From NCBI GenBank assembly GCA_964480725.1, contig CAYZQO010000015.1, positions 1 to 64,000 of the forward strand: a stretch of 64,000 bases of DNA, read 5' to 3'. The notes below the pieces were generated by a model, which was given only the letters and a program-made list of their open reading frames with translations, was not told the DNA's origin and did no database searches. Each line of letters starts with the position of its first letter. The first letter of the stretch is position 1. This DNA comes from JAFGBI01 sp964480725. Its GTDB lineage: Bacteria; Myxococcota_A; Polyangia; Polyangiales; Polyangiaceae. Position numbers and translations under genes: made by a program. Shown here piece after piece: positions 23,895-33,050 of the stretch.

Positions 23895-26168
23895 GTGAAG
23901 TACGCCTCTCTGTCGGTCGTCGTGCTGAGTCTCCTGGCAACGCTCACAAGCTGCTCGGGCTTCGAGTCTGGCGGCGACTCGAGCAGTGGCGGGGCTACCG
24001 AGGGGGTCGGCGGCGCCGGGACCGGCGGCGCTCCCACGGCCACCTGCGGTAACGGGGTGATCGACCCGGGCGAAACCTGCGATCCGGTTTCGACCTGCCC
24101 GGAGAGCTGCAACGACGACAACATGTGCACCACGGACCTGCGGACCGGCAGCAGCATCACCTGCGATGCGGCCTGCGTGAACAACGTCCGGACCGAGTGC
24201 GTCCCCAACGACGGCTGCTGTCCGGCGGGCTGCGACTCCGGAGTTGACTCGGACTGCTCGGCGACCTGCGACAACGGCGTGGTGGACGTCGGGGAAACCT
24301 GCGATCCTCCCGCCTCCTGTCCCGCGACGTGCGATGACGGCGACGCCTGCACCCTCGACCAGATGACGGGCAGCGCCCAGACGTGCAGCGTCGCCTGCAG
24401 CCACACGACCATCAGCGTTTGCGTGGCGGGCGACGGTTGCTGTCCGAGCGGCTGCGTCTCTACCAATGACAGCGACTGCACGGGCGGCACCGGCGGAACC
24501 CCCGGCACGGGCGGCACGCCCGGCACGGGCGGCGCGCCCGCCACGGGCGGCGCCCCGGGGACGGGTGGCACCTCGGGCGGCACGCCGGGCACGGGGGGCA
24601 CACCGGGCACGGGCGGCACGCCCGGCACCGGCGGGACGCTGGCCACCGGCGGGGGCGAAACCGGGGGCGCCGCCGGCGAGGCCCCGACCTGCGAGGAGAG
24701 CAGCATCACCGACAGTCCGAGCTCGCTCGGCGTGAACATCAACGGGGCCGAGGTGGTGGTTCACAAAGAGATCTTCGGCCTGTTGATGGAGACGCTCGGT
24801 AACGACGTCAACAACGGCGTCTGGGTCGGCACCAACTCCTCCATCCCGAACACCGCCGGTGTCCGCAACGACATCATCGAGGGGATGAAGGAGGCGGGCG
24901 TCGGCGCCATCGAGTGGCCGGGCGGTTGCGCGGCCAACAACTTCAACTGGGAGGCCAACAAGAACCCGTCCAACACCATGGGGGTGGACCGGTTCATGGA
25001 TTTCGTCACCGAGATCGGCGCGGAGCCGGTCCTCGTCGGGCGGCCAAACTCGCAGTACGCCGCCAGTAACCGGGCCTGGGTCGAGTACGTCAACAACAAC
25101 CCGGAGCACCCGGAGTGGAACCTCAAGTACTTCAAGATCGGCAACGAGGTCTGGGGGTGCGGTGGCAACCTCGGCCACGACGCGGCGGCCGAGGCGACCT
25201 ACGAGGGCTGGTACAACGCCGCCCACGACCTGCTGAGCCCCCCGGTCAACGGCAAGGAGCTGTTCCTGGTCGCCGCCACCGCAGGGATCTGGACTGTCGA
25301 CCCGACCAACTCGAACGACTGGATCAACCTGATGCTGGGCAACATCGGGGAGAAGATCGACGGCATCGAGATCCACGATTACATCTACTACCCCGACTCT
25401 GTGCCCTGTGTCGGCTTCAGCGACGACCAGTACTACGACATCGTCTACCTGGCTGGAGAAGGCCAGATGGCCCCGCGCCTGGTGAAGATCAAGGAGATCA
25501 TGGATCGGCAGGATCCGTCCGGGCGGATCAAGATCATCGAGGACGAGTGGGGCGACTGGCTGCAGAACTTTGACGCCTCGGACGACTGGTTTCAGCAGAA
25601 CACCGTGATGGACGCGCTCTCGGCGGCCATTACCCTCAACGTCTTCATGGCGAACGCGGACCGCGTGCAGATGGCGGGGCTGGCGCAGGCCGTCAACGTG
25701 ATCCACTCGCTCTTCTTGACCAACTCCAAGGGCGGCGGCACCGATCTGGTGAAGACCCCGACGTTCTATGTCTTCAAGATGTTCAAGCCGCACCACACTG
25801 ACGACGCGAAGTGGGCGCCGAACACGCTCTCGAGCGAGAAGATCACCGGGAACGGCCAGACCTTCGACGTGCTGTCGTCGGGCGCGACGGTGAACGCCGC
25901 CGGGCAGGTGACCATCAGCCTGGCGAACGTGGATCTCGCCGCCACCCGGGACGTGACCATCACGTTGGACAGCGCGACCGCCCGCTATGCCATGGCGAGT
26001 GCGACGGTCATCACCGGCCCGGCCAAGGACAGCTACAACGACTTTGGGCAGGCGGAGGTGGTCAACATCCAGCCACTCGACGCCGGCAGCTACGAGCTTT
26101 GCGGCCGAAAGCTCAAGGTGACCCTGCCCAGCAAGAGCGTGGTGACGCTCACATTGGATCCGCGGTAG
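23895..26168 (+). CDS. GH51 alpha-L-arabinofuranosidase lipoprotein
   Basis: 757 residues. A lipoprotein signal (LTSC) is followed by two roughly 65-residue Cys-rich repeats, each with CGNGVIDPGETCDP- or CDNGVVDVGETCDP-like starts and a DGCCPxGC end, then a GGTPGT linker to about 255. The catalytic (beta/alpha)8 barrel follows: GAIEWPGGCAANNFNW, YFKIGNEVWGCGG with acid/base Glu418, and IIEDEWGDW with nucleophile candidate Glu551. A C-terminal beta-sandwich ends the protein. GH51 enzymes remove terminal arabinofuranose from arabinan and arabinoxylan. It stands upstream of the barrel, mutarotase and araADB genes that would use the product, and has a candidate operator shared with araA. Confidence 0.92.
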   Translation: MKYASLSVVVLSLLATLTSCSGFESGGDSSSGGATEGVGGAGTGGAPTATCGNGVIDPGETCDPVSTCPESCNDDNMCTTDLRTGSSITCDAACVNNVRTECVPNDGCCPAGCDSGVDSDCSATCDNGVVDVGETCDPPASCPATCDDGDACTLDQMTGSAQTCSVACSHTTISVCVAGDGCCPSGCVSTNDSDCTGGTGGTPGTGGTPGTGGAPATGGAPGTGGTSGGTPGTGGTPGTGGTPGTGGTLATGGGETGGAAGEAPTCEESSITDSPSSLGVNINGAEVVVHKEIFGLLMETLGNDVNNGVWVGTNSSIPNTAGVRNDIIEGMKEAGVGAIEWPGGCAANNFNWEANKNPSNTMGVDRFMDFVTEIGAEPVLVGRPNSQYAASNRAWVEYVNNNPEHPEWNLKYFKIGNEVWGCGGNLGHDAAAEATYEGWYNAAHDLLSPPVNGKELFLVAATAGIWTVDPTNSNDWINLMLGNIGEKIDGIEIHDYIYYPDSVPCVGFSDDQYYDIVYLAGEGQMAPRLVKIKEIMDRQDPSGRIKIIEDEWGDWLQNFDASDDWFQQNTVMDALSAAITLNVFMANADRVQMAGLAQAVNVIHSLFLTNSKGGGTDLVKTPTFYVFKMFKPHHTDDAKWAPNTLSSEKITGNGQTFDVLSSGATVNAAGQVTISLANVDLAATRDVTITLDSATARYAMASATVITGPAKDSYNDFGQAEVVNIQPLDAGSYELCGRKLKVTLPSKSVVTLTLDPR
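24478..24680. repeat. Gly-rich linker repeat in GH51 gene
   Basis: Tandem 15- to 18-base units encoding GGTPGT, GGAPAT and related steps. Purely coding; it separates the Cys-rich module from the catalytic domain. Confidence 0.75.
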
Positions 26169-26207
26169 CCTGCGGCTCGGGTGGAACGGAGAACAAGCGG
26201 AGGAGTC

Positions 26208-26945
26208 ATGCGAATCGGGCTGGTCGGAGTCTTGAGCATGAGCGCGCTCGTCTCGACGGTGGCGACCGCTGGGTGTGCGGATTACACCGGCGAGGAGGAG
26301 CCCGCGGGCACCGGGGGGGCCTCGAGCACCGGAGGCACAGCGCAGACCGGTGGGGGCCCCGGCACCGGGGGCGCGGCGGAAACCGGTGGAGCCCCGGTGC
26401 AGACCGGCGGTAGCCCCGGTACGGGGGGCGCCCCCGGCACGGGGGGCGGCGCCGGCACCGCGATCACTACCATCGACGGCGCCACCGTGCTCAGCGCGCT
26501 GACGGCCGAGCAGGTCACCCAGCTCTGCGACGACTCCTACGCCTACTACTACGAGAGCGGGGCCATCCCCGTGGCGACCGCCTGCAAGTGGAAGGGGCTC
26601 TCCTTCGCGACCTCGAGCAGCGCCCCCACCCAGGAGCAGCTCAGGTCGAACTGCAGCGAGAAGGAGGACGGCTGCGTGGCCGATCCGGCCACTGCGTTCG
26701 CCGATAACCCAGGCTGCTACGGCGTCCCCGCGACCTGTGGGGCGACCGTGGCGGAGTACTCCACCTGCGTCCAGGACCTCGCCACCAGCTTCAACACGAC
26801 CGTGGATGCGATCGAGGCGTGCGACGTGCTCACGACCGGGGACCAGGGCACGGGCGCGGTCTGGGCGGCCACGGGGGCCGCGGCGCCGGCGAGCTGCACC
26901 TTCGCCAACTGCTCGGGCCTATACCCCCCGAACCCCCTCTTCTAG
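26208..26945 (+). CDS. Hypothetical Cys-rich lipoprotein with Gly linker
   Basis: 245 residues. The ATG at 26208 with GCGGAGGAG upstream gives a signal with Cys near TATAGC, then a GGAxxTGG linker to about residue 85. The C-terminal domain starts at TTIDGATVLSALTAEQVTQL and has evenly spaced Cys (LCDDSYAYY, TACKWKG, SNCSEKEDGCVAD, GCYGVPATCGATVAEYSTC, EACDVL, SCTFANCSG). This resembles a Polyangiales-specific family of small Cys-rich secreted proteins; I know no function. It lies 39 bases after the GH51 gene on the same strand and may be cotranscribed. Confidence 0.65.
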   Translation: MRIGLVGVLSMSALVSTVATAGCADYTGEEEPAGTGGASSTGGTAQTGGGPGTGGAAETGGAPVQTGGSPGTGGAPGTGGGAGTAITTIDGATVLSALTAEQVTQLCDDSYAYYYESGAIPVATACKWKGLSFATSSSAPTQEQLRSNCSEKEDGCVADPATAFADNPGCYGVPATCGATVAEYSTCVQDLATSFNTTVDAIEACDVLTTGDQGTGAVWAATGAAAPASCTFANCSGLYPPNPLF

Positions 26946-27081
26946 TGGCAGGGCGGGGCGATGCAGGCTTGGGCCGGGCTCGCGTTCACGGTCTTCGCTT
27001 CTGACCGCCGAGCCCACGATCCAGTTCATCGATGACGGTGCCAGCGAGAAGGTTCTCGGCGGGTCATTTCCAGTCAGAAGG

Positions 27082-27095
27082 CATTAGCGGGAACA
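27082..27095. promoter_or_regulatory. Candidate LacI-family operator upstream of barrel gene
   Basis: CATTAGCGGGAACA matches TGTTAGCGCTAACA at 10 of 14. It ends 14 bases before the ATG of the barrel gene and abuts its ribosome site, so it could act as a roadblock. Weakest of the four related sites. Confidence 0.3.
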
Positions 27096-27109
27096 GAGGA
27101 AGAATAGCC

Positions 27110-28849
27110 ATGCTGCGAAGACTGCAAGCGTTCCTCGTGGTGGGAGTGTGGACGGTGGCCATGCCCGCCGCGGCTCAGGATCCCGTGGACGACCCCGGTC
27201 CCGCGGACGCAACGCCGGCCCCCGAGGGCGCGGCGCCGGCCGCTCCCGACGAGCCCGCGGGCGAACCTGCCGCCGAGCCCGCGGAGGAGCCCATGGAGGA
27301 GGCGCTGCCGTCGGCTCCGGTCGGCGCTGCGCCAACCGCACCCACTGGGCCCGCCGCCGAGGCCGCGCCCACGGGTGTCGAGCCCGCCGCTCCGGCGCTC
27401 GCGGAGGCAGCGGACCCCGGTACGGGACTGAAGGCCTGGCGGATGGGCTTGACCGGGTACTTCCGGGCGCCCATGGCCATGGGCATCAGCAACCGTCCGG
27501 GTCCCGACGACCTGGAGGGAAACCCCGCCCTGCAGGTGTCCTACGGACCGAACCGCACCATCGACGCGAACTACTACAGCTTCGCGTACACGCGCCTCCA
27601 GGAACAGGACTGGGTGGAGCTCTTCGTCACCGCGAAGCGGGAGCACGTCGAGGCCGCGGTCGGGTGGATGGGGTACTGGTTTCAATCGGCCGGCTTCCGG
27701 AACCCCGATGCCGGATGGTTCCCGAGCGTCGCGCGGCTCACCATCGACACGAACTTCGGGGTCACCGGCCCCGTCAAACCGAAGCTCGCACTCACCGGTG
27801 GGTCCTGGTGGCCGCGGTTCGGCTACTTCGAGAAGTACGACACCTACACGCTGGGGCAATTTCGCCAGCTCGGCGCGCAGCTAAAATTCTCCGTCGCCCT
27901 CCCGAACGGCATCACGCTCAATAACTCGGCAGGCTTCGGCACCGGTCGTGATGGCAGCTTCGTTTACCAGATCAACCCCCCAATCTACGGCGCCAAGACG
28001 GGCCTGAACCTGATTCAGTACGAGCACCTCCAGTTCACCTTCAAGGAGTACGTTGACGTCGGACTCCATGTCAACACGCAGTGGACGCGTGACCCCAACC
28101 TGACTCCGCAGGTCATCCCGGGCAAGGCGTACTCGGATGTCGCCAAGGCCCACCTGACCACCGTCGGCGGCGAGCTTGGCCTGAGGGCCCCCTACGCGGG
28201 TCGGTTGTGGTTGTCGCCGTCCGTCGTCTCCGTTCGCAACGGCTGGGCGCTGGCCAACAACGGCACCGAGGTGATGCACTCGCTGGGCGGCGCGGGATTC
28301 GCCACCAACTACATGGGGTGGACCAACAGCCCTGCCGACAGCACCGGCACCGGCAGGACGTTCAATTTCGGTGCGCTCTACGAGAACACGCTCTCCAGCG
28401 TCTTGGGCAAGACGCCGGGGGCGACACCCGAGGTGACGCTGAACGTCTTTGGGCTGCTGGCCGCCGCGAAACTCGATTTACCGGCAGGGTCGTTGATCAC
28501 GCAGGACAGCATCCGACAGCTGAAGTACGGTGCGGACGTGGAGCTCCAGGCCCTGAAATGGCTCGGAATCATGGCCCGCTACGACGAAGTCGTCTACGAC
28601 CTGGAGCACTCCGGATACGTCTTCTCCGCCATCACGCCGCGGCTGACGTTCTCCTCGCACTTCCTCTCCGGTGAGAGCATCTACATTCAGTACTCTCGAT
28701 ACCGCTACGGCGACCGGATGTTGCTGGCTGGGCAGTGGCCCTGGGGCCAGCAGTTGGTGGCGGGGAACGACATCATCCAAAACGGCCCCTACGCGCGCCA
28801 GAAGCCCGACATGGACGTCATCAAGTTCCAAGCGAACGTCGCCTTCTGA
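27110..28849 (+). CDS. Putative outer-membrane beta-barrel (carbohydrate porin-like)
   Basis: 579 residues. Cleavable signal peptide (VVGVWTVAMPAAAQ), a Pro/Ala/Glu-rich segment to about residue 105, then long alternation of polar and hydrophobic residues with aromatic belts (WRMGLTGYFRAPMAM, NYYSFAYTRLQEQDWVELFV, IYIQYSRYRYGDRM), ending in phenylalanine (FQANVAF) as expected for BAM substrates. I therefore infer an outer-membrane barrel. The genomic position between GH51 and the mutarotase suggests passage of arabinose or arabino-oligosaccharides. The Pro-rich N-terminal segment may be periplasmic. The start at 27110 has AGAGGAAG upstream. It is followed 20 bases later by the mutarotase gene: one operon. 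Confidence 0.7.
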   Translation: MLRRLQAFLVVGVWTVAMPAAAQDPVDDPGPADATPAPEGAAPAAPDEPAGEPAAEPAEEPMEEALPSAPVGAAPTAPTGPAAEAAPTGVEPAAPALAEAADPGTGLKAWRMGLTGYFRAPMAMGISNRPGPDDLEGNPALQVSYGPNRTIDANYYSFAYTRLQEQDWVELFVTAKREHVEAAVGWMGYWFQSAGFRNPDAGWFPSVARLTIDTNFGVTGPVKPKLALTGGSWWPRFGYFEKYDTYTLGQFRQLGAQLKFSVALPNGITLNNSAGFGTGRDGSFVYQINPPIYGAKTGLNLIQYEHLQFTFKEYVDVGLHVNTQWTRDPNLTPQVIPGKAYSDVAKAHLTTVGGELGLRAPYAGRLWLSPSVVSVRNGWALANNGTEVMHSLGGAGFATNYMGWTNSPADSTGTGRTFNFGALYENTLSSVLGKTPGATPEVTLNVFGLLAAAKLDLPAGSLITQDSIRQLKYGADVELQALKWLGIMARYDEVVYDLEHSGYVFSAITPRLTFSSHFLSGESIYIQYSRYRYGDRMLLAGQWPWGQQLVAGNDIIQNGPYARQKPDMDVIKFQANVAF

Positions 28850-28869
28850 ACCCCCACCAGGGAGCACCG

Positions 28870-30093
28870 ATGACCCTACCGTCCCGCGCTCTAGCGCTGC
28901 TCACCATGCCCCTCGCGATGTCTCTGCTCCATTGTGGCGGGCCGCGGCCACCCGCCCCGGCGGCCCCGGCGGCCCCGGCGGCCCCGGTAGCGGCCCCGGC
29001 GGCGGCCCCCGCACCGACGGTGGTCGAGGTCCCCAAGACTGCGCCGATCACCAAGGGCCCCTTCGGCACCGTCGACGGCAAAGCAGTCGAGTTGTTCGTC
29101 CTCACCAACGTCAAGGGTTCGGTGATGAAGGTGACCAACTACGGCACGATCATCACCGAGCTACACGTGCCGGACCGGACGGGCAAGCTCGGCGACATCG
29201 TCGGCGGCTACGACAACGTCGACGGGTACGTCCAGAAGACGCCGTATTTCGGCGCCACCATCGGCCGCGTGGCGAACCGCATCACCCAGGGGCGCTTCCA
29301 GCTCGCCGGCAAGACGATCCAGCTCGCCACCAACGATCCCCCGAACCACCTGCACGGCGGCAAGAAGGGCTGGGACAAGGTCGTCTGGGACGTGGCGTCG
29401 ACCAGCGATACGCCCCAGGGGCCCGCGATCCAGTTCACGTACCTCTCCAAGGACGGGGAGGAGGGCTACCCCGGCAACGTCACCGCGACCGTGACCTACA
29501 CGCTCACGAACGAGAACGAGCTCAAGGTCGACATGGGGGCCACGACCGATCAGACGACGATCGTGAGCATGGCGCACCACAGCTACTGGAACCTGGGCGG
29601 CTACGCCTCGGGGCCCATCACGGACCACGAGCTCACGCTCTACGCTGACCAGTACACTCCCGGCGCGCCGGTGGTCGCGAACGGGGTCATCAAGCCGGTC
29701 AAGGGGACGCCCTTCGACTTCACGACGCCGAAGCCGATCGGCAAGGATCTGATGGCCGTCGTCATTAAGGGCAATCCGGCCGGCTACGACCACAACTTCG
29801 TCGTCAACGGGGACCCGCATGCTCTCCGCCCGGTGGCGCGGGTCAAGGATCCGAAGTCCGGTCGCGTCATGACGCTCGAGGGCGACCAACCCGGGGTCAT
29901 GTTCTACGCGGGGCTGTTCCTGGACGGGTCGATCACGGGCAAGGGCCACGCCTACCAGCGATACGAGGCCTTCTGCCTCGAGACGCAGAAGTTCCCCAAC
30001 TCGATCAACGTGCCGGCTTGGCGGAGCGAGGTGATCCTCGAACCGGGGCGCACTTACCAGCATCGGATGGTCCATCGGTTCACGACCGAGTGA
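28870..30093 (+). CDS. galM: Aldose 1-epimerase (mutarotase), lipidated
   Basis: 407 residues. A lipoprotein signal (MSLLHC) and an Ala/Pro-rich linker precede a full mutarotase domain: NYGTIITELHVPDRTGK, PYFGATIGRVANRI, NHLHGGKKGWDKVVW (first His), MAHHSYWNLGG (catalytic His), GYDHNFVV and FCLETQKFPNSINVP with the catalytic Glu. The enzyme interconverts alpha and beta anomers of aldoses. Most GalM proteins are cytoplasmic; here an export signal places it in the envelope. AGGGAG precedes the ATG. It shares an operon with the barrel gene, consistent with preparing arabinose or another aldose for uptake. Confidence 0.88.
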   Translation: MTLPSRALALLTMPLAMSLLHCGGPRPPAPAAPAAPAAPVAAPAAAPAPTVVEVPKTAPITKGPFGTVDGKAVELFVLTNVKGSVMKVTNYGTIITELHVPDRTGKLGDIVGGYDNVDGYVQKTPYFGATIGRVANRITQGRFQLAGKTIQLATNDPPNHLHGGKKGWDKVVWDVASTSDTPQGPAIQFTYLSKDGEEGYPGNVTATVTYTLTNENELKVDMGATTDQTTIVSMAHHSYWNLGGYASGPITDHELTLYADQYTPGAPVVANGVIKPVKGTPFDFTTPKPIGKDLMAVVIKGNPAGYDHNFVVNGDPHALRPVARVKDPKSGRVMTLEGDQPGVMFYAGLFLDGSITGKGHAYQRYEAFCLETQKFPNSINVPAWRSEVILEPGRTYQHRMVHRFTTE

Positions 30094-30158
30094 GGTCCGT
30101 TGCGCGCCCCGGGAAGCGGGGCGGCCGTGCGGCGCCGCGCGGCGTTCCCTGTGAACGC

Positions 30159-31226
30159 TCACCTCTTGCGACGCCGGCGCGGCGCGGCGGCGCGCGCACT
30201 CGGTGCCGCGCCGGTGGACGCGCGCACCACGAGCTCGGGCGGCACCACCACTCGCGACGGCACTTCCCGGTCCTCGATCCGGCCGAGCAAGAGGTGCAGG
30301 CAGCGCCGGCCGAGCTCGGTGAAGTCCTGGCGAACGGTGGTGAGCGGGGGGGTGAAGTACGCCGCCTCGGGGATATCGTCGAAGCCGACCACGCTGAGAT
30401 CGCGGGGCACCTGCCGCCCCGCCTCGTGCAGGCGGCGGAGCAGGCCGAGCGCCATCTGGTCGTTGGCCACCAGCACCGCAGTCAGCTCCGGGATCTCGAG
30501 CAGGCTCTCGCCCAGTTCGTAGCCGGCTCGTGGCGTCCAGTCGCCCCGGAAGAGCGCGGGGACGGGGGCACCGGCTGCTTCGAGCTCCGACCTCCAGCCC
30601 TCGACGCGCTCGTCGGCGTCCATCCAGTCGACCGGGCCGGCCAGGTGCCAAACGGTGTCGTGGCCGAGCTCCAGCAGGTGTCGCGTGGCGGCGGCGGTGC
30701 CCGCCCGCTGGTCGACGGTGGCGACGGGGATAGTGGCGTTCGGTCCCGCCTCCACGGCCACCACGGGGAAGTCCGGTCGGACGTGCCGCAGCGCGTCCGT
30801 GCCCGCCCGGATCGGAGCGATGACGGCCACGCCGTCCACTCCCTGGTCCAGGAGCTGCTGGATGGCCACCAGCACCGTGTCGCGATTGAGCGACCGGAGG
30901 CTGGAGACGCTCACCGCATAACCGGCGTCGTGGGCTGCCTGCTCGATGCCGAGCAGGGTGGAGGCGGGCCCGTAGAGCGTGGTGTCGAAGCTGACGACGC
31001 CGAGGGTCCGCGAGCGACCGGACGCCAGGGCCTGCGCCATCGAGTTGGGGCGGTAGTCGAGCTGGCGCATGGTGGCCAACACGCGCTCGCGAGTGGCGCC
31101 GCGCACGTGGGGGCTGTCGTGAAGCACGCGCGAAACCGTCTGGTTCGAAACGCCGGCCAGCCGCGCGACGTCCGCCATCACCGCGGGGCGGCGCGGCTCC
31201 GGACCGGGGCGTGCGGTGCGCGTCAC
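30159..31226 (-). CDS. LacI-family transcriptional regulator of pentose use
   Basis: 355 residues. N-terminal LacI helix-turn-helix (MADVARLAGVSNQTVSRVLH) with hinge helix (RPNSMAQALASGRSRTLGVV), then a periplasmic-binding-protein-like sugar domain (VDGVAVIAP, LLELGHDTVWHLAGP, AVLVANDQMALGLLRRL, SVVGFDDIPEAAYFTPPLTT). A basic C-terminal tail of about 20 residues is extra. It is divergent from araA, and the shared region has a promoter with an overlapping palindrome, so it most likely represses araA-araD-araB and itself, released by arabinose or a derivative. It plays the role of AraR but is of the LacI rather than GntR type. Confidence 0.88.
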   Translation of the reverse strand: MTRTARPGPEPRRPAVMADVARLAGVSNQTVSRVLHDSPHVRGATRERVLATMRQLDYRPNSMAQALASGRSRTLGVVSFDTTLYGPASTLLGIEQAAHDAGYAVSVSSLRSLNRDTVLVAIQQLLDQGVDGVAVIAPIRAGTDALRHVRPDFPVVAVEAGPNATIPVATVDQRAGTAAATRHLLELGHDTVWHLAGPVDWMDADERVEGWRSELEAAGAPVPALFRGDWTPRAGYELGESLLEIPELTAVLVANDQMALGLLRRLHEAGRQVPRDLSVVGFDDIPEAAYFTPPLTTVRQDFTELGRRCLHLLLGRIEDREVPSRVVVPPELVVRASTGAAPSARAAAPRRRRKR

Positions 31227-31244
31227 CTCGCCATTCTACCAGGC

Positions 31245-31273
31245 TTGACGGCGGGCGTGTTAGCGTTCACAAT
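31245..31273 (+). promoter_or_regulatory. Promoter of the araA-araD-araB operon
   Basis: -35 TTGACG (31245-31250), 17-base spacer, -10 CACAAT (31268-31273). The transcript would start near 31280, leaving a leader of about 255 bases before araA. Confidence 0.6.
31258..31271. promoter_or_regulatory. LacI-type operator in the araA promoter
   Basis: TGTTAGCGTTCACA, an imperfect palindrome (10 of 14 positions symmetric) matching TGTTAGCGCTAACA at 12 of 14. It lies between and into the -35/-10 boxes of araA, and 32 bases upstream of the divergent regulator start. Confidence 0.65.
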
Positions 31274-31534
31274 CTTTGGTGCAGCAGTAGGCTTGGCGCG
31301 ACGCTCGAGCTCGCCGGTGGGCGGGCGCCCGCACCGCGCATCACGGGGCCAACAACCAGTCCGGGCGCTCGAGAGGCGCTCGGTGGCGTCGAGGGGCCTC
31401 CCTCGGCGAGGGCGAGCCCAGCCAGGTGAGAGCGTGAGCGTGGCGCTCGAGGCGAGCGCCGGAGAGTTGGGCGGGAGGCGTCGGTGCCTCCCCGGGTTGC
31501 GCACGGGCCCAGCCAAGAGCCGTGCGAGAACGGA

Positions 31535-33046
31535 ATGACGGACGTGGCCGAACGCAAGCAGCAGGAGCTCTGGTTCCTTACCGGTAGCCAGCACCTTTAC
31601 GGCGAAGCCGCCTTGGCGCAGGTGGCCCGGAACTCGCAGCAGATCGCCCGGGCCCTCGATCGCTCCGGGAGGTTGCCGGCCAAGGTCGTGCACAAACCGG
31701 TCCTGACCGGTCCCGAGTCCATCCTAGAGGTGTGCCTGGCCGCCAACGCGGCGCCCGAGTGTGCGGGTGTCATCACCTGGATGCACACCTTCTCGCCGGC
31801 CAAGATGTGGATCGCCGGGTTGACCCGCCTGCAGCGGCCGCTCGCCCACCTCCACACCCAGTACAACCGCGAGCTCCCGTGGCGGGAGATCGACATGGAC
31901 TTCATGAACCTGAACCAGTCCGCCCACGGGGACCGGGAGTACGGGTTCATCGGCGCGCGGCTCCGGATGAACCGCAAGGTCGTGGTCGGGCATTGGCAGG
32001 ACCCGGAGGTGGTCGACGAGCTGGCGGGCTGGGCGCGCGCCGCCTTGGCGATGTCCGAGTCGCGCCGGCTCAAGATCGCTCGCTTCGGCGGCATGAACAT
32101 GCGCGAGGTGGCGGTCACCGGGGGAGATCGCGTCGAGGCGCAGATCCAGCTCGGCTGGTCGATCAACGGCTACGGGGTGGGCGATCTGGTCGCGCGCATC
32201 GCGGAGGTTTCGGACGCCGAGGTGGACCGCCTGGTGAAGAAGTACGAGGCGACCTACATGATGGCGGCCCCGCTCAGGAAGGGCGGCGAGCGGCACCAGA
32301 GTGTGCGTGACGCGGCCCGTCAGGAGATCGCCATGCGCGCGTTCCTCCAGGCGGGCGGGTTCGGGGCCTTCACCACCACCTTCGAGGATCTGCACGGGCT
32401 GAAGCAGCTCCCCGGCCTGGCGTGCCAGCGGCTGATGGCGGATGGATACGGCTTCGGCGCCGAGGGCGACTGGAAGACCGCAGCCCTGGTTCGCCTGGGG
32501 AAGGTCATGACGGCCGGGCGCCCCGGCGGCGTGTCCTTCATGGAGGACTACACGTACCACCTGGTCAAGGGCAAGGAGCGGGTCCTCGGCGCCCACATGC
32601 TCGAGGTCTGCCCCACGATCGCCGACGGCAAGCCTTCGCTCGAGGTCCACCCGCTCGGCATCGGTGGCAAGGCCGATCCCGCCCGGCTGGTCTTCGACGC
32701 CAAGACGGGGCCGGCGGTGAACACGACGCTCGTGGACATGGGCGGGCGAATGCGGATGATCGTCGCCGAGCTCGACGTCGTGAAGCCCGACCACGCGATG
32801 CCCAAGCTGCCCACGGCGCGCGCCGTCTGGGTCCCGCGCCCGGACTTCAAGCGCGGCTGCCAGGGTTGGATCGAGGCGGGCGGCGCGCACCACGCCGCTT
32901 GCTGCCAGGCGGTCACCGCCGGGGAGTGGGAGGACTTCGCCGGCATGGCCGGGCTCGAGGTGATCCGGCTGGGCGCCGACCTCGACCTCAGGGCGCTCCG
33001 CCGGGAGCTGTTCTGGAACGACGCGGCGTTCAAGCTTGGGCGGTAG
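31535..33046 (+). CDS. araA: L-arabinose isomerase
   Basis: 503 residues, cytoplasmic, the usual AraA length. It converts L-arabinose to L-ribulose with Mn2+. Recognisable segments: LWFLTGSQHLYGEAALAQV at the N-terminus, GVITWMHTFSPAKMWI, FMNLNQSAHGDREYGFI, ARFGGMNMREVAVTGGD, GFGAFTTTFEDLHGL, a metal-site region SFMEDYTYHLVKG, and a late AGGAHHAACCQAV with paired His. I chose the ATG at 31535 because the conserved region begins about ten residues later; the frame is open to 31484. First gene of araA-araD-araB, four bases ahead of araD, under the LacI-type operator. Confidence 0.96.
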   Translation: MTDVAERKQQELWFLTGSQHLYGEAALAQVARNSQQIARALDRSGRLPAKVVHKPVLTGPESILEVCLAANAAPECAGVITWMHTFSPAKMWIAGLTRLQRPLAHLHTQYNRELPWREIDMDFMNLNQSAHGDREYGFIGARLRMNRKVVVGHWQDPEVVDELAGWARAALAMSESRRLKIARFGGMNMREVAVTGGDRVEAQIQLGWSINGYGVGDLVARIAEVSDAEVDRLVKKYEATYMMAAPLRKGGERHQSVRDAARQEIAMRAFLQAGGFGAFTTTFEDLHGLKQLPGLACQRLMADGYGFGAEGDWKTAALVRLGKVMTAGRPGGVSFMEDYTYHLVKGKERVLGAHMLEVCPTIADGKPSLEVHPLGIGGKADPARLVFDAKTGPAVNTTLVDMGGRMRMIVAELDVVKPDHAMPKLPTARAVWVPRPDFKRGCQGWIEAGGAHHAACCQAVTAGEWEDFAGMAGLEVIRLGADLDLRALRRELFWNDAAFKLGR

Positions 33047-33050
33047 CGCG

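Noticed and set aside
23634..25796. A 720-residue minus-strand frame
   Set aside because: Antisense shadow of GH51; Val/Ala/Arg-rich with no domain.
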